DNA of 64,000 nucleotides, from assembly GCA_037976565.1 (NCBI GenBank), contig CP137683.1, positions 6,054,321 to 6,118,320 on the forward strand, given 5' to 3'. The DNA comes from Mesocentrotus franciscanus. Lineage: Eukaryota > Echinodermata > Echinoidea > Camarodonta > Strongylocentrotidae. Below, piece by piece: positions 38,801 through 50,800 of this stretch. Below the pieces are notes generated by a model, which was not told the DNA's origin, made no database searches, and saw only the letters and a list, made by a program, of their open reading frames with translations. Both the position numbers and the translations under genes were made by a program. How positions within the stretch are numbered: position 1 is the stretch's first letter; each line of letters begins with the position of its first letter.

Positions 38801-41800
38801 AACTTCTCAAGCAATGAATAATATAAATACACCTCTTAGTTTCTTCACAATACCATTTGTTGTCGGGTTTCAGGTTTTTTATGAGATGCACTGTATAACA
38901 TGTTGTCTTGTAGATACCTTCACAAAATATGACGATGTTATCAAAAATAGAAATGTAAGGATATCCAAAGGAAGATATATGAGGGTTAAGTTCCTGAACT
39001 AATAAAATTGTAAATTTTCATCGACTGTCTCTTTTTATTCTATGGTAGATGTCAGTAGATGTTACAGTCATAAATATATGAAATATCACTCAATTTGGAA
39101 GCCCACATCCCGTCTATAAATTATAGAATATCCATAATTCTTGAAACGTTCTGGATACCTTCGATTTCAGTCAATTCTTTTCTCTCATGAAAGCAACAAA
39201 TATTTTTAGATTTTACCACTTTTATAGCAAAATAAACATTTGTATTGGCTTAACCTTCGAGTTCATAGGCAAAGACAATTTTCTTACAAGTAATAAATAC
39301 CATTGTTTTAAGTGATGTAATATCTAAGATATAGTTATTAATTTTCTTGAAGCACAGGACGTCAGGACGGGCATTGAGATACAGGAATCCAACATTCAAA
39401 CGTTCCAGATAAAGAGAAAGTGGCTCATTACATCGGGATGGAAAGAAGGAAATGAAGAAATAGAAGAAGCAGAACAAAAAAAAAAAAGAAGAAAAAAGAA
39501 GAGGAAGAAGAAGAAGAGGAAAAAAAGAAGAATAAAGAGTAATAATAAGAAAAAAGAAAAAAAAGAAGAAGACAAAGAAAAAGAAGAAGAAGAAAGGAGA
39601 GGAAAAGGAAGAAGAGGAAAAACAAAAATAAAGAGTAATGTGATGAAAAAATGAAAAAAGAAGAAAAATGAGAAGAAAAGGAGATGAAAAGAAGAAGAAT
39701 GAAAAGGAGAAAAAGAAAAAGGAGAAAAGAAGGAACATACATGTACTTTGGGACATTGAAGTCAATGTACCAAATCCCATGCTCAATCACTTTTTAATCA
39801 ATATTGGCTTATAATCACACAATAATAAGAATGATAACAAACTATCAAGAGTCGATCATATAGTAATCAAAATATTGCTTGTCAAAAAAATATTGGTCTG
39901 TTTATCTCTAAATAAAAAAGATATACCCAACAAAAGATTTATACAAATAGATTCTGTCATAGTTCTAAGACTATTGTACTTTTAACTTGTAAATACATGT
40001 ACTTTTCATTTGTATTCCAATGGCAATTCAGTTGTAAGACTGCGACGATGGAATTTTAAAAATAAAACCCTTCTATCTTTCTAAATAAAACCCTTCTATC
40101 AAAACAAAACCTTAACAAACAAACAAACGAATGAGTGAATGAAAACATTAATAAATAAATAATTAAGTAAATTAACATACATTTATACACACCAAAATAA
40201 ATAAATTAGAATGATTGAAACAAAAACACGATTACTCTTTGATCATTCAACTGTAGCGTATACAGGATTCTTTTAAAGAAGGAGACGTCTGAAAACAAAA
40301 CAAAAGCTAAAACAAACGAACGAACAAGAATAAAACAAAAACACAACACCATACATAAAAACCAAACAGAACATGTTTTCCACAAGGTAGGTAGAGGCAA
40401 GATCCTTTAAACATCCAACAAACCGTAGAAAGATCACTTAACCAGAGGAAAGTGACTTTTTGAAAATGGGTGATAGACCAAGGCACGGTATAAAGTCTAA
40501 TGAGGTGTAATTTCAGACTAGGGCAGTCTCGTAATTATCCCCCGCGTGACCAATTAGCCAGTACTGATCAAATTGTGCGCGCGCCCCAGACAAAGATATC
40601 GCTCGCAGATGAGCGCTTAATGCTATCGTATTCGAACGGGTAGATCGATAAATGGGACAAAATTGTGACCGCTACGGTGTCATTTGCAAACACCACTGAT
40701 GATTTCAAAGAATTATCAAAACTTTCGGTTAATTTAAGAGCGTGTTTGCTGATGAGCTGTAAAATGGATTTGAAAAGAAAACGGAATAATGTTATGAAGA
40801 TGCAGGGTACAAACTGAAATCTTGAATTGCAGTTGGTAAGGAGATTTTTCTTTTTTAAAAGTTTGGTGGGTTTTATGAAAAAGATCATCTTCTTTCGCGT
40901 AGGCAAGAAGACAATTCTTTTCCAAAAAAATGTTTGCCATATCGGCATCTCGCTCCTGGAGTTTTCAGGGAGGAGGATTTGGCAAACAGATACATTTAGA
41001 TCAATATCGCTGAAATGATATTTCAAAAGAAATTTACACAAGCATGCCTCCTACTTTAGAAAATATTGTCCTTGCATTATAATACCGAAAGTTTGGGATG
41101 TTGCATAATTCATTCTTCTTTTTCTTCATTGTATTCATCTTGTACTAACATGTGACGTATATTTTTGTGTCATTTCATGGCGTCCCAAGTCAATCGTCGT
41201 TGTTGATATTTTAAAAAGAAGGTTGAGTTCTGATAAAGGTGAAAATGACTTTTGATCTTTTTCAGACTTGTTATGTAATTTTAAAGTATAAATCGTGGTA
41301 AAATTGTCCACTGGAAGGACTATAAGTTCTTCAAATGCGCTCATATTTGAAATATGACCCGATGCCAGGAAATATTGAAGAAGAAAAAAATGTGTTCTAA
41401 CATTTCATGCCACATTTAGTGTGTAGTCCCATGAACCCGTTTTTGTGTGTAGGGCATATGCAGAAAGACTAAGCAAATTTCATATTATTTGATGATTTCA
41501 AAACTTCAGAATGTACACTAATTCCTCTGTATTACATAATCAACTTTTATTCACTTTCTCTTGCAATATCGGCTCTCAAATTTATCTTTAGCATTGACAA
41601 TTTCATGCCCTTAAATTTTCCGATGTTTAAACATTTCAAAGTACGAAACAATTTTTTTTTAATGAAATAAATCTGTAATTGTCAATTTTTAACAGTGTTT
41701 GCTTCCAAGAGCTGTGAGGCAGACGGAACATGGTATCTCGCTGAAAACAACGACACATGGACCAACTACACGATGTGTAGAGCTGCAGATGAAGATCACA

Positions 41801-44800
41801 GCATCTATGAGGTAAGCCTTCGGATAGGACGTCAAATAATAAGTTCATTGATCCTTTATTCAACTCCCATCGTTGTTCAGGGACGTCATTAGACATTTTA
41901 TCTGATTTCAGCATTTGCCGACCTAATGTTCAACAATATGTTCAAGCATGAAAACGAACAGAGGGGGATGGGTCATCATTTTTTGCGATTTGTGACACCA
42001 TATGACGATTTCGATTCTCCTGACATATTTATTTTATTGGGCGTATCGCAGTGACATTAACATTCCATAGGTTACTTTGAAGTGGCTTTGTGAAAACATT
42101 ACTTTGAAAGATTAACGGTCACGGAGAAAATGTAAGTTGTCTGCTCATTATCCCTTTCTATTTTTGGCATTCCCGTTCAAATACCTTACCCTCATTCCAA
42201 TATCATTCCGCGATCAATAGTTCATGTACATGTAATATCATCAGAGTCTAACCACTTGTTGATATGGTATCTATCTTTACAAATGCTTCGGTTTTCTCTA
42301 CCATATTTATTATTCCATCATTTTTTTTTCTTTGTCTGCCAACAGAAGATCTACCAGTCTCTTCAAATTGTATACAGTATTGGATACTCTCTCTCGTTAA
42401 TTTCACTCGTCGTTGCCATGGGAATATTCCTTTACTTCAGGTAAGAGCACAAAAAACTCATTTCAGGAAAAATGTCAAAGGCTTGATTTTTCTCTGAAAA
42501 CTAAATATGATCTTGAGATTTGTTTGGGTATTGATCCTTTCTGGATTTATGAAAATTTAAAATTGGTTTCAATGCCAAGAGGACGTACAAGCAATCCTAA
42601 ATTTTTGATGTAATTCGCTTGTAAACCACGAGAAAACCCTCCTATGTATAATAAAAACTGTTTCACAAAATTTTTTTGAATAATTTATGAGGACATATCA
42701 AAGTTCGATTTATAATTGAATATTCGTATGTGAGTCATACCTTTTTTTTCTTTTTTAGCGTGAGAGAAGTGTCACATTTCCATTTGTCTTTTAGGGACTA
42801 AAATTGAGACAAAATGCACAGTGAGGGGCACAGCAAGGTGTTATTCTACTTTTGTATTAAATATTAATCAAAGTCAGCCAGATTAGGATTCGCTGGTCAT
42901 GCAAAGCCCTCAGACTACAAATCAAACAGCCCGTGGGGAAATCTCCGCGAAACCACAACGGCCAGTCCACCCCTGCTGCTGTGGGAGGCCCGGTGCTCCC
43001 GTGCCCCCTAATAAGGATTTCAAAGTGATTTTAATCCTAACCTTGCTAAGATGCTTTATGAAATGATAATATAATTTTACTGAGCGCACTTCGAGAGCAT
43101 TCTCTATAAAACCTATGCATAATGGAAATGTTTCACTTGAAAGTATAAGTGCCACGATCATTCAAATGAAAAATTAAACGTTCGTATTTCAATCACATCC
43201 GTCATGTCCAAAGTGAGAATGGGGTCATCCCAGAAGACCAACAACCCATAAAAAACTGACAGCCCACGAGACCGACAAAACAGAGATCCGTAGAATACGT
43301 AAGGGAAGATGTCGGTTTTGTGGGCCGACTGTTAAGTGGATGGTCTAAAAGTGGCTTTGAGGGCCTACTAGACCGATATTGTCTAGGGCCCCATTTCACA
43401 AAACTTGTCATCAGTGACAAATGACAGTTTTTGTTATAAGCTACTGAAATCCTTGCTTCTGATTGGTTATCAGCAGATTTGTCACTGATTTTTGTCATTT
43501 GTCATTGAAAAAAGGCTTTGTGAAACGGATCCCTGGTGTTGTCGGTCTAGTGAACCGAAAAAAGAGAAGAAGTCAGGACCCCCCGACCGACGTCGTCGGC
43601 CTCGTGGGCTGTCGATCTTGTACATTGTCGGTTTCATGGACAGTCGGTCTCGAGGGCTGCAGTCGGTAAGAATGTTGCGAGACTGATAAATGTGTCGTAA
43701 TGGTGGACCCTAAGCTGAAGATGATAAGGTCATGGGTTCGAACCCCGTCCCTCGTTTGTGAGTGAGGCACGGTATGTACATTGCCTCTTTCTACCCAAGA
43801 GTAGGTATGATGCAAACGTCATCGTATTTAAAGTCGATATATTATGTGCCATTTTGAGTGAAGAGTGGGCACAGAATTGGTAAGAGTGGTACATCAACGT
43901 AGTCATGGTAATGGCCAGGTTGATATTACGCTGAATTAATAGTTTTGAATAATTGAAAACGTGCAGTTGAATAATAAAAAAATGACATTCCTATTATTTT
44001 GGTTGTACGTACATTCTGCTGGTCTCATTTTTTCTTCTTCAATATTCATGGAATAGCATCTTTATTTAGCCCTGATAATAAATCAGTACAAAGTGCATTC
44101 GTACCAAAGTAATGTCGTGCCGTGGCAGGGATGTCAATCCTCGCCATGCGATTCATAGTCTTCTCACTTTTCCACTCTTAATTTGGGGGAAATAAAGGAA
44201 ATGGGGGAGAAGCAGTGAGAGCAACATAAGATTTTTGTTTTAATAAATACACTTGAATCCAAATATCAAGACGTTGACCCACGCCATTAAATCAACACTT
44301 ATGTATTCTGCACTCCCCCACACACGCGCATACGCACACACACACACATCCGCATACACAACCGTCTTCTATAGAGAACAGGGAGGGAAAAGAGAGGAAA
44401 TGGTGACCCTAGCGGTAGAAAATAAATGAACTAAAAAAAAAACCCTATTACAAACATGTTGTTAACAAGAAGAAAACAAGAAGAAAAGTCAGAGGGAAAT
44501 TTCCATGCGGTAAATATAGAAGAAAATAATGACCACTCTAATGACCGTCCCATATTTCTTGAAAAATATTTTTTATTTCCCAGACGAGTTGTATTATGCT
44601 ATGTAATTCATCCGTATAATACGATAAGAACAATAAACCTAATGTCTAAATTGCTTCCTGTTATTGTACTGGACAAAACTTGATTTTACAAGTCTTCGCA
44701 TCTGCGCACACTTCATAATCATCTACAGTGAAAGAGCAAGTCATACTCGGTTACAATTATTAACAAAACTGTGCCGTTCATATCTCATCAGACTGTGACA

Positions 44801-47800
44801 GGCTCAAGACGCTCACTCCAAAATTGAAAAGGTTACATTATACCAACAATTTCTTGTTGCTTGGAACTCCAAACATTACCATAATAACGTGATCTATTTA
44901 CAAAACGACGAGATATCTGACACACGATGAACGGTCGTGTGATCGATTTCCAGGCACCTTCCATGTAACTTTTCCCCACCGACGAGATTAGTTCAATAAT
45001 TATCATGGGTTTGTTTTACAGCAGAATGTTGCGGCTCGTCTTATATATTGATGGATTTGAACATGGCTATCGAAATCTAATCAATGTTGCTTGAAATGGG
45101 ATACGAGATACGATGATCCGCCTACAAACCAAGCAAACAATGCTACCAATCGATTTATTTCAGTCGATGAGCCTTAAAAAACATTTAATTTTCCCTAAAC
45201 GATTTTCTGTTAAAGAGTGATGAATTTTGTCTAATGGCGTAACTTTGAAAACACACATGATTATTGACAGATAATGGATGTTTATGAAAATGGTATCCTT
45301 TTAACAAAGTTTTGAAACATCATGAAAGTTGGTAAGGATCAGTATCATACCGTGTTACAATGTCCCATACGAAGCTCCAAATGGTATCACTTCATACGTG
45401 TAAAGCCGGCAGCACACTATAAGATCGGGCTGGGATCCGATTTTTAGATTCAGAGATTCAGATTCAGAATAATGTTATTGGTCCATTTGGAAATTCAGTT
45501 TGTCGGCATTACATAAAGCACATATACAATAGAAAATAATATACACAAATAGATAATACACAGTAGCAAATTTGCAATGACGTAGTCAGATGGAAACACG
45601 GATATATATCGTTTTTACATAGTGGAATAAATACAAGAAAATAAATGGATTTACAACAACAACAATTGAAAATGTACGATTGCGTAGAATTCGGAATATA
45701 TTATTATTATTATTATTATGATTATTATTATTATTTTGTATTATTATTTTGTTAATATTATCATTATTATTATCATCATCATCATTATTGTTATCATTAT
45801 CATCATTATCATTATCAATATTATTCATTATCATTTAATTTTGGAAGAATTTGCATTATCATTTGATATGAACATTTAAACTGTTACAAATAGTCGACCG
45901 ATGATCTGAAAAAATTCATATGACTAGTAATATATTTTACACCTTTTTTTAAGAAGAAAAAGCTAGATCGGCTCGAAATCGTAGTGACGTCACACCAGTC
46001 GTGTGATTGTTGACGATTTGAAGACGATTCGACTTTTATCATAACTTGAAGAGTTATATGCATTAAAATTCCAGTTGTTATTATTCTTATCATATTAATT
46101 TAGAACGTAGATCAAGAAGATAAAGTTTGTTTAGATTTCCATATCTAATATAAGTGTAATTTCTTTGAAAATCACATCGCAGGAAGACAATACGGTGTGC
46201 GGTGGGCATCAACGCATGATCGAGAGCTGAGAAGAAAATGTCCCCGTATTGCAAAAACATTTTATGCGACCCCTACAAATAGGATCCAATGATAATAACA
46301 CTACATTGTTTGGCTTTATCTGGCTCACATTAACGAAAATTATCCTTTATTTTCGCATAACATCTACACATGCATTCAAATGTTTGTGAACAACGTGAAA
46401 ATGTGACCCTTTTTTCGTGATTTTTTTTCTTTGTCAAATAGGAAGCGATACCACCTGGGTGAAACTTTACATCCATAAGTTCCGTTTTATTTACAAAGAA
46501 AAAGAGAGGGAAACAAGAAAAGGTTCATGCTGATAATTGGGGCACCGCGTGTAACACTCCTGATTCTGTATCAGAATCAATAGTTTTCTTAAGAAATCGA
46601 TCTGACAAATTGCTTCGTCGACGAAATCGGTCGCAAGCCCAATTTCCAGGACAAAATCAATTGTTAAGATTGATTTCGTTACATAAACAATGATTTTGTT
46701 ACAGATCAGAAGTGTTACCCTAAGCACCTGAAACTTAATTTTAAAAATCTAGTGGTTTATTCTTTCACGAATAATCAGTTTACAGCTCCTATATTCGGAA
46801 AAACTTCTTTAACGAAATTTTCTTCTATATACCAATTTTATTCAAGCATTTCGATATTTTTGTCTTGCAAAATAGATACATCCTTTAATATGTGATTTTC
46901 TTCCTTGTAAACATATACAAATATTTGTATTCATAACGATGAAAAAAAGGTTTCAATTCGTCTGTTTCGAGCAAGAATGGTATTAACTCATTTACATTAA
47001 AACAGCCCTTTTGGCTCCATATAGACGAATTGTTGAATCAGGATTTTCAGAGATAGGCCTATGACACAAATAAGATATGAACATGAACGGCGTAGCGTGG
47101 ATCTTGTCATAAGGGGGCGAAGGAGGAGGAGGCTATCGGGGGTCATGTCATTGGGGGAAAACATGAAAGAAAAATATAGAGAGAGAGAGAGAGAAAAGGA
47201 AAAAGAAGAAGAAATGGGATAGGAGAGTGACAAGAAGGTCCCCTCCCACACCTCCCACACCCCCTCCCATGTACACCCTACCCCTAATCGGAGGACATGT
47301 TAATTCACGTGCCATCCAGCGAGAAAGACCCTTTTTTACTGGGGGAACCTGCGGCTTATCACCCGATTGGTAGATACGCCAGTTCAAACAATTCATTATT
47401 AGGTAAATATCTGCTATTTTGAGAGGGGTAGAGAGGATACGAGTTCAGAAGTACGGCAAATCCAGGAAGTTGAACTCGGTTACTCCAAAAAGTTCACTGG
47501 GTATAACCATTTATCTCAATATAAGGAATAGACTGTAATTATTGGCATTACTTTCATTGTGGCTGCGAGTCATCCTTGATGAGAGTATCACACTTGCCCT
47601 ATTCAACGATCGACAACTGTAAACAAGCAGTGATATAACTTTCATCAGAAATAATTTTACTCTCTCAATCGTTTTGGTTCTCATTAGACATGTTAGATGG
47701 CATTGATCGCTTTTACAAAACCGCGCACCCAACGACGAAAGTTTCGTCACACGAAGGATAGGATAAGATGACATATGTGTTTCATCCAATTGATTTGTAT

Positions 47801-50800
47801 TCTTTCTTTTTTTTTCCTTTTGCGGTAATTTACTCATTTCCAGTAGCTTTAACAAGAACATTAAGCAAGTTAATTTCCCTTGGGAAAGCTAAGGAAAGCA
47901 GGCATTACAAATGACTTTGTTGAACAAAATATATATTTCACTTGTCCAAAGCTTCAAACAGACCTTTTATTGTTTATTGTTAAGACCATGGAAGCATTAT
48001 TTAGAAGAAGGGCAAATATGGATGATACATAAAGTTTGGTACGTGACATGTTGCTAAAATCTTAACACATGAGAAAGCTACAGGGAACATATTCATGGAA
48101 ATGTAAATTTTAATGAGCTCATTCATAATTCGGCTCCGATGACCCAGATCCATTAAATCCTATGAATAAATCCAGCAAATCAAAGACCAGGGCCTTCGAT
48201 AACATCACACAAGACCTGTCAGTTGCGGTGAATATGGTGAAAGTGGTCGGGGAAGAATACGACATGACTAATCGAAGCAAACCGGGGAATGATACATATT
48301 GCAAATTGTAGGTCATGCGATGCATACGAATATAAATTAATGTAATGTCGGAGGAATAAGGCGAAAGAAAGAGTTGGATAAAAGAAAAGTCTAGACAGCC
48401 TATTTATGAGAATCAAAAACTGGGTAAAGATATAACAGGAGTTACGTAAAAAAGGGGAACACAGATTCAGATGACGAAATATATGCTTCGTTCGAACCTC
48501 AACATTGTGTATTGGTACAAGAGACAACTCTTTCATCAGCTTAGAAATGTCTTGCTGTTTATTGACTAACATCAGACACAAGCTTTTTTGTTGAGCGGTG
48601 GAAATCGCTACAGATAGAAGGCAACCTAGAGAAATGGTAGACGTTTTGCGCATCTTCAAATATCTAGCCCCGCCCCTCCCCTCCCCTTCTTCATACAACC
48701 CAGAACTCGCCAATAGGTTTTCAAGTGGTCAGATAAAAATAATATGAACTGATCAGAATTGAGGCAAGGGAAGGAAACCATGATGCATAAAATTCAAGAG
48801 CATCGGCATAGCTAGGACGGAGATTGAAAGGTCGATGAATTGGGTACGCCTATAGCAACACTTTAGATCTCTAGCCTGTTGATACAGGGCGTCCGGACGA
48901 CAGCAGAGTGGTGAATATGTCACTTCTAAAAGTCGGACAATACTCCATAAGTTGCAAGAAGGAGAAAGCATGGATCAGTTGAAGGAGCTTTTATACCTCA
49001 GTCACACTTATGAGACTGATTCCAGACCGGAAGGAGACCTAACTTTACATCATATTACACTGAATGGCGAAGAGTCGGTCAGTTTGAAGTTGGTCTGGAG
49101 TCGGTTTGGCAGTGTGACTGAGGTATTGAAAGACTAAACTTCCATCAGGACTGTCATAATAATATAATAATAATATTTAGCTTTTATATAGCGCTTAATA
49201 CATCTCGGACGTCTCTAAGCGCTTTACAGATATATTATTACCCCGGTTATTGGATTCAGTGCTTGCCCGCACTCACTGTGTGCACAATCTCCACTCCCAG
49301 GGGAGCATTCCAGCCAGGCGTTACTTGACGCTCAAAAACTGTTTGACCGGACGTCCGGGTACCCATTTAAACACATGGGTGAAGAGTAGTGTAGGTTAAT
49401 ATCTGGCCAAAGGATATTAGTGCCGTGTCGGGATTCGAACCCTCGACCTTCGCATTTCCAGTCAAGCGCCTTAAACCACTCGACCACGACGCTCCCATTT
49501 ATTTCCATGCTAAAAATAACGAGACTTGTTTGGCTACCATTCTTTTTTACACCAATGACTCGAGTCCAAACAGGTGAATTTGCTAATAACCTTGTTTCAT
49601 AAAAACAATGCATTTCATTTTGTACCAACTTCTGTGCCCCTGTCACAGATCAAAGAAACGAAACGAATCCCGTCATTGATTTGTTTCCAAAATGGTACTA
49701 TGGAGGTTGACAATTTGCGCTTCAAACACATTATAGGTCAGTGGATACGATCTACCCACTTAAACATATGCTAAAGTTAGTATGAGCTATGAACACTGAC
49801 CACATAACTTAAGGGTCAGCGTTTCCGATAATATCTTGTGTTAAAATGTTAACTTAATTGGTAATAATGATAAGGGTAGAATTTACCATTGTGCATAAAA
49901 ACGCGCTTGGTGCAGTTTTTCAAAACTTTAATATGTTAAAGATGCACATGTCACGTTTCATTGCCGAACTCCATTGCAAACACGCTAGGTGTAATTTAAG
50001 CAGAAACATCGCTAGAATAGTAGAATGCATCCATTATTTCTCTACTGTCAGCTACAAAACATTTTGTTTAATGAAAGCCCCTTCATCATGTTGATGCCTT
50101 CACAAAACCCTTCTAGGCTCGATGGCACTGATGTATGCCGTGTTCCCGGTCATGACGAGAAACCGCCAACCCCTATTTTAGGCCTTTTCGTTTTAGTAAT
50201 GGCATTGCGCATGTAGACCATTAGTTAATCTGTAAAACATGTCTTTGTTTAAGGATACTTTAACATCACTCGATACTATAAAGCAACTCTTTGCATATCG
50301 GTATGGGACAATGTTTTGATTCATTATTGTAAAAGCCTTGCTGACGTCATAATGGGTGTTGATGACAAATCCGATCAGATTATGTTCAAGATTTTACATG
50401 ACGTCTGACGTACTCAAAAAGAAGAAAGAATTAAAACATGCCAGTCGAATTTACCGAGTGTTTTAAAGCTTTGTTTTATGTCACGGTACTGGAAATATGA
50501 AATATATACGGTATATATTTCCAGTACCATGGAATAAAAAACAGGGCTTAACAAAACTCGGTAAATTCGACTAGCATGTTTTTAAGTACGTTGAAACATA
50601 TGGTACTTTTATACAATTAGTATACAATTTGTCATTAAAAAAAAAGATGCACAGTACATGACTGTGTTTTGTTTATTTATGTATCCATCATGACTATAAA
50701 TCGCTAAAAGCAAAGACATTAAAGACGAAACGTATGAAAACTAATACTGTGATCATTTTACAGTAATCTCCTGGCAATCCATTTGACAAAAAGTTTCCAC

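Larger units (their letters stand above)
35072..41695 (+). other. Intron of receptor gene (6.6 kb)
   Basis: Between the two main ectodomain exons. It contains a fragment of the GGGCCC fold-back family, a 42-bp minisatellite, a TCTAGATA-rich inverted repeat, an AAG-rich array and one TTAA-type element. 40200-41040 includes a 157-codon minus-strand open frame without recognisable domains. 35090-36570, 38010-38420 and 38560-39460 show nothing I can name beyond scattered AT-rich sequence. Confidence 0.85.

Noticed and set aside
39250..39790. Phe/Ser-rich minus-strand open frames of 120-178 codons
   Set aside because: Translation of the AAG-rich array, not a gene.
40568..41041. 157-codon minus-strand open frame in the ectodomain intron
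   Set aside because: No recognisable domain, overlaps other open frames on both strands in an AT-rich region, and has no splice or promoter support. It is long for chance, so it deserves a database search, but I cannot call it a gene.
48219..48713. 164-codon minus-strand open frame in the TM1-TM2 intron
   Set aside because: Composition changes along its length, no domain or motif recognised and no partner exon seen. Treated as chance.
49431..49497. Possible tRNA-Ser gene on the minus strand
   Set aside because: The 3' end does not close the acceptor stem and the sequence continues into repeat; a SINE head.
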